Below are positions 6,055-8,666 of a stretch of DNA of 8,666 bases, one piece after another. How positions within the stretch are numbered: the stretch's first letter is position 1; each line of letters starts with the position of its first letter. The translations under genes and the position numbers were made by a program. The stretch is taken from assembly GCA_027623585.1 (NCBI GenBank), contig JAQBVK010000093.1, forward strand, positions 1 through 8,666, given 5' to 3'. The DNA comes from Planctomycetota bacterium. GTDB taxonomy: Bacteria; Planctomycetota; UBA1135. The notes beneath the pieces were generated by a model. It was not told where the DNA came from, made no database searches, and was given only the letters and a program-made list of their open reading frames with translations.

Positions 6055-6749
6055 CCCGCGCATCGGCGCCGCATTTCGGCCCTGAACTGTTTCGTTTCCT
6101 GCAGAATCTGCAGCGCAACAACCAGCGCGAATGGTTCAACGAGCACAAGCAGGACTGGCTTGCGCATGCGCGGGATCCGATGCTGCGCTTCGTCGCCGAC
6201 CTCGCGCTCCGTCTTCCGAAGTTGAGCCCGAATTTTCTCGCCGATCCGCGCCCAGTCGGCGGATCGATGTTTCGTATCTACCGCGACGTGCGCTTCTCCA
6301 AGGACAAGAGTCCCTACAAGACGCATCTGGCCGCCCACTTTCCGCATCTGCAGTACGAGGACGTGCACTGCCCGGGCTTCTATCTCCACCTGGCTCCCGG
6401 CGAAGTGTTCTTCGGTGCCGGCATCTGGCAGCCGGACGGCCCGTCCCTCGCGCGGATCCGCGCGCGCATCGTCGAGGACCCGAAGGCGTGGCAGAAGGTG
6501 GCCGGAGAGGCTGCGCTCGCCAAGGCTGGATTGCGGGCGACGGGAGAATCCTTGAAGCGGCCGCCGCGCGGCTTTGATGCGGAGCACCCTTACATCGAGG
6601 ACCTGAAGCGCAAGGATTTCTGCGTCGCCGTCACCTCCGACGAACTCACCGCTTGCGCGCCGGACTTCTTAGACTGGTTCGTCGCGCGTTGTCGCGCCTC
6701 GACCCCGTACGTGAAATGGTTGTGCGACTGCCTCGAAGTTCCATTCTGA
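6051..6749 (+). CDS. DUF2461 (TIGR02453) family protein
   Basis: A 232-residue protein of a widespread bacterial and fungal family without an established biochemical role. Hallmarks are F-x-FLQNLQRNNQREWF at 14-29, GGSMFRIYRDVRFSKDKSPY at 70-89 followed by KTH, GFYLHLAPGEVFFGAGIWQP at 109-128, and a C-terminal DFLDWFV region. Length matches the family. No signal peptide or membrane segment is present, so it is cytoplasmic. The start is GTG at 6051, sharing four bases (GTGA) with the stop of the propeller gene; the same frame stays open far upstream only as a shadow of that gene. No strong Shine-Dalgarno is visible, consistent with translational coupling. The 3' end overlaps the methyltransferase by 34 nt. 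Family assignment is firm; function is unknown. Confidence 0.9.
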   Translation: MTRASAPHFGPELFRFLQNLQRNNQREWFNEHKQDWLAHARDPMLRFVADLALRLPKLSPNFLADPRPVGGSMFRIYRDVRFSKDKSPYKTHLAAHFPHLQYEDVHCPGFYLHLAPGEVFFGAGIWQPDGPSLARIRARIVEDPKAWQKVAGEAALAKAGLRATGESLKRPPRGFDAEHPYIEDLKRKDFCVAVTSDELTACAPDFLDWFVARCRASTPYVKWLCDCLEVPF

Positions 6750-7429
6750 CCTCGCTGGTGCTGGCGTTGGGCGCCTGCACCGCCACCAACACCGCGCAGC
6801 TCGAAGAGACCAGCGTCAAGCCTGGAATCAACGAGCCCTTCCTCGCGGACGACTTGAAGGTGGACACCTACGTCCTGCGCTTCGAAGGCGAATCGCGCGA
6901 AATCGCACGCGCGTCAGGAACGATTGCCGCCTTCTGCGGACTGCAGCCCGGCACGGCGATCGCGGACGTGGGCGCAGGCACCGGCCTGTTCGAGCCGGTC
7001 TTCAGTCAGGCGGTGGGAGGATCGGGCAAGGTGTATGCGGTGGATCTTTCCGACGCCTTCCTCGGTCACCTCGCTGCGCGCGCCGCCGCCGAGGGCTGGC
7101 AGAACGTCGAGATCGTCGCGTGCACGGAGCGGAGCGTTGAATTGACCGCGAGTTCGGTGGACGTCGTGTTCCTCTGCGATACTTATCACCACTTCGAGTA
7201 CCCACAAAGCACCCTGGCTTCGATCCGCAGCGCGCTCAGACCGGGCGGCCTGCTGGTGATCGTGGACTTCGAGCGCATTGAAGGCGTCAGCAGCGAATGG
7301 TTACTCGGCCACGTGCGCGCCGGCAAGGAGGTGTTCCGCGCAGAGATCGAAGAGGCCGGATTCCGCTTCCTCGACGAACCTGAAGTTCCCGGCCTCGAGG
7401 AGAACTACCTGCTGCGCTTCCGCCGATGA
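6716..7429 (+). CDS. Class I SAM-dependent methyltransferase with lipoprotein signal
   Basis: A 237-residue protein. The N-terminus has Arg, then a hydrophobic SSILTSLVLALGAC with a lipobox (LGAC, Cys21), so export and lipid anchoring are predicted. The rest is a class I methyltransferase fold: motif I DVGAGTG at 84-90, VYAVD at 106-110 with the acidic residue that normally binds the SAM ribose, DVVFLCDTYHHF at 149-160, and LRPGGLLVIVDF at 174-185. The DTYHH segment resembles lipid- or quinone-type methyltransferases, but the substrate cannot be read. SAM is normally cytoplasmic, so an exported copy is odd; either the signal is not used or the enzyme has an unusual location. ATG 6716 is chosen because it gives the complete signal; it overlaps the DUF2461 gene by 34 nt. 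A start at GTG 6722 is possible and also keeps the lipobox. The stop overlaps the next ATG. Confidence 0.82.
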   Translation: MVVRLPRSSILTSLVLALGACTATNTAQLEETSVKPGINEPFLADDLKVDTYVLRFEGESREIARASGTIAAFCGLQPGTAIADVGAGTGLFEPVFSQAVGGSGKVYAVDLSDAFLGHLAARAAAEGWQNVEIVACTERSVELTASSVDVVFLCDTYHHFEYPQSTLASIRSALRPGGLLVIVDFERIEGVSSEWLLGHVRAGKEVFRAEIEEAGFRFLDEPEVPGLEENYLLRFRR

Positions 7430-7710
7430 ACCCGAGTCGCGCGCGGTGGGCGGTCGCAGTCGCTGCAGTCGCCCTGCTCGCGTGCCAAGAGGCGGAGCTC
7501 GTTCTCCAAGAAACCGGCCAGCGTTGGAGCAAGGCGGTGTTCACACACGACGAGAATCAACAATGGTTCCTTCATCCGGTATCCGACGCGCGGCCTCCGC
7601 TCGTGTTCATTGACTTCGTCTTCTCTGAAATCCGCGTCGGTACAAATCCCAAGATCAGCATCAGCGCGCTGGATTGGAAGCAGGTCGATCCTCCACGGGC
7701 GCATCCTTGA
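7426..7710 (+). CDS. Small hypothetical lipoprotein
   Basis: A 94-residue protein that I do not recognise. Residues 1-19 form a lipoprotein signal (basic R5 and R7, then AVAVAAVALLA) ending in the lipobox LLAC with Cys20. The mature part is about 75 residues with alternating hydrophobic and polar stretches (PPLVFIDFVF, 57-66; KISISALDW, 76-84) that look beta-forming. No enzyme motif is present. The ATG at 7426 overlaps the methyltransferase stop as ATGA. Its own TGA overlaps the permease TTG, so it sits in the middle of the coupled gene chain. Two adjacent lipobox proteins suggest they act together at the membrane, which is inference. Confidence 0.7.
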   Translation: MNPSRARWAVAVAAVALLACQEAELVLQETGQRWSKAVFTHDENQQWFLHPVSDARPPLVFIDFVFSEIRVGTNPKISISALDWKQVDPPRAHP

Positions 7711-8666
7711 GTTTGAAGGAAGCAGCCCCAGCAGCGCGCAGCGGTCTCGGCCTCGGCAGCGCCTCCGCCTTGGTGGTTGCTTCGATGGTCGGCGCGGGAG
7801 TGTTCACAACCTCGGGCTTCTTGCTCGCGGATCTTGGCTCCCCGGCCTGGGTGCTCGCAGCGTGGGGGATCGGCGCGGTGATCGCGCTGTGCGGCGCCCT
7901 CTGCTACGGCGGACTCGCGCGCGCGTTGCCCGGCTCCGGCGGTGAGTACCACTATCTTGCTCGGACCTTTCATCCGACCGCGGGCGTGATTGCTGGATGG
8001 GTTTCTCTGCTTGCGGGCTTCGCGGCGCCCGCGGCTGCTGCCGCTTTGGGTTTGCAGGCGTACCTCGCGCCGACGCTCGGCGCGCGCGCAAACTGGATCG
8101 GTAGCGCCGCGATTCTTGGTGCTTGCGCCTTGCACGGCTTGCGCGTTGCCCCTGGCGTATGGGTGCAGAACCTCGCCGTGATCTTGAAGCTCGGTGCACT
8201 CACTGCCTTCATTCTGCTCGGAGCCTTCGCGCTTCCCGGCAGCGCACCGACGGATGCCGGCGCGCCAGCACTCGCTGCGCTACCTGAACCTGCATTCGCA
8301 GCCTTTCTCGCGAGTTTGGTCTGGGTGTCCTTCTCGTATTCCGGTTGGAATGCGGCGGTCTATCTCGGCGCGGAAGTGCGTGACGCCGATCGCAAAGTTC
8401 CGCGCGCGCTCTTGATCGGCCTCGCCCTGGTGACCGCGCTCTATCTCACCTTGCACGCCGTGATTCTCGCAGCCGCGCCCGCCTCACATCTCGCCGGCCG
8501 CCCCGACGTGGTCGCCGCTGCCGCCGAGTGGCTCGGAGGATCCGTCGCGGCTTTGGTGCGCGTGGCCGTCGTGCTTGCACTGCTGACCTCGCTTTCTGCA
8601 CTGATTCAGTCAGGCCCACGCGTCGCCGCACGCATGGCCGAAGACGGGGCGCTCCCACGTTGGCTC
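7707..8666 (+). CDS. APC-superfamily amino-acid permease (5' part, runs off window)
   Basis: An open frame of 320 codons with no stop before the window end; full-length relatives have about 430-500 residues and 12 helices. Visible helices are at about 18-40, 47-70, 90-117, 129-147, 152-176, 197-222, 233-256 and 276-303. Family marks are GAGVF at 29-33 (the unwound substrate site in helix 1), LPGSGGEYHYL at 74-84, FSYSGWNAAVYLGAEVRDAD at 209-228 followed by RKVPRAL (helix 6 and loop), and ARMAEDGALP at 308-317. These point to a cationic or neutral amino-acid/polyamine transporter in the inner membrane; the substrate is undetermined. The start is TTG at 7707, sharing TTGA with the lipoprotein stop and giving MSLKEAAPAA. 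TTG 7713 is the alternative. No ATG exists before helix 1, so a rare start is forced. Confidence 0.88.
   Translation, partial: MSLKEAAPAARSGLGLGSASALVVASMVGAGVFTTSGFLLADLGSPAWVLAAWGIGAVIALCGALCYGGLARALPGSGGEYHYLARTFHPTAGVIAGWVSLLAGFAAPAAAAALGLQAYLAPTLGARANWIGSAAILGACALHGLRVAPGVWVQNLAVILKLGALTAFILLGAFALPGSAPTDAGAPALAALPEPAFAAFLASLVWVSFSYSGWNAAVYLGAEVRDADRKVPRALLIGLALVTALYLTLHAVILAAAPASHLAGRPDVVAAAAEWLGGSVAALVRVAVVLALLTSLSALIQSGPRVAARMAEDGALPRWL

Noticed and set aside
7572..8135. Minus-strand open frame of 187 codons antisense to the lipoprotein and permease
   Set aside because: The plus strand encodes a clear permease with helix and motif pattern. The antisense frame is Arg/Ala-rich with no motif.

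Overview
The window is high-GC DNA (clearly above 60% GC by eye, with G or C at most third codon positions) from a free-living bacterium. Large secreted proteins made of D-x-N-x-x-x-D propeller-like repeats with a shared C-terminal beta domain, a membrane-anchored M28 peptidase and several non-ATG starts are reminiscent of Planctomycetota. That is an inference from protein style, not a database match. I see no tRNA, rRNA, CRISPR array, insertion sequence or prophage gene.

Layout, left to right. Positions 6-236 hold the last 76 codons of a secreted protein whose C-terminal domain recurs at the end of the large propeller protein at 4417-6054. Two hairpins and a T-tract follow (274-318). Next comes a short-chain dehydrogenase/reductase (266-1195, +). 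Its 3' end overlaps by 50 bp the 3' end of a convergent, membrane-anchored M28 metallopeptidase (1146-2705, -). A 50-bp divergent gap separates the peptidase from a PaiB-like FMN-binding protein (2756-3364, +). A two-gene unit on the minus strand follows: a four-helix membrane protein (3724-4218) and a winged-helix regulator (3386-3727), joined by an ATGA stop/start overlap. An inverted repeat, ACTTT-N5-AAAGT, lies just upstream of the pair and is a good candidate operator.

From 4417 to the window end, five plus-strand genes overlap end to start: a signal-peptide protein with seven exactly 58-residue repeats, a DUF2461 protein (GTGA overlap), a lipobox-bearing SAM methyltransferase (34-nt overlap), a small lipoprotein (ATGA overlap), and an APC-type amino-acid permease (TTGA overlap) that runs off the right edge. 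The arrangement suggests one translationally coupled transcript, although the products do not form a known pathway. The oddest members are the methyltransferase with a lipoprotein signal and the small lipoprotein after it.
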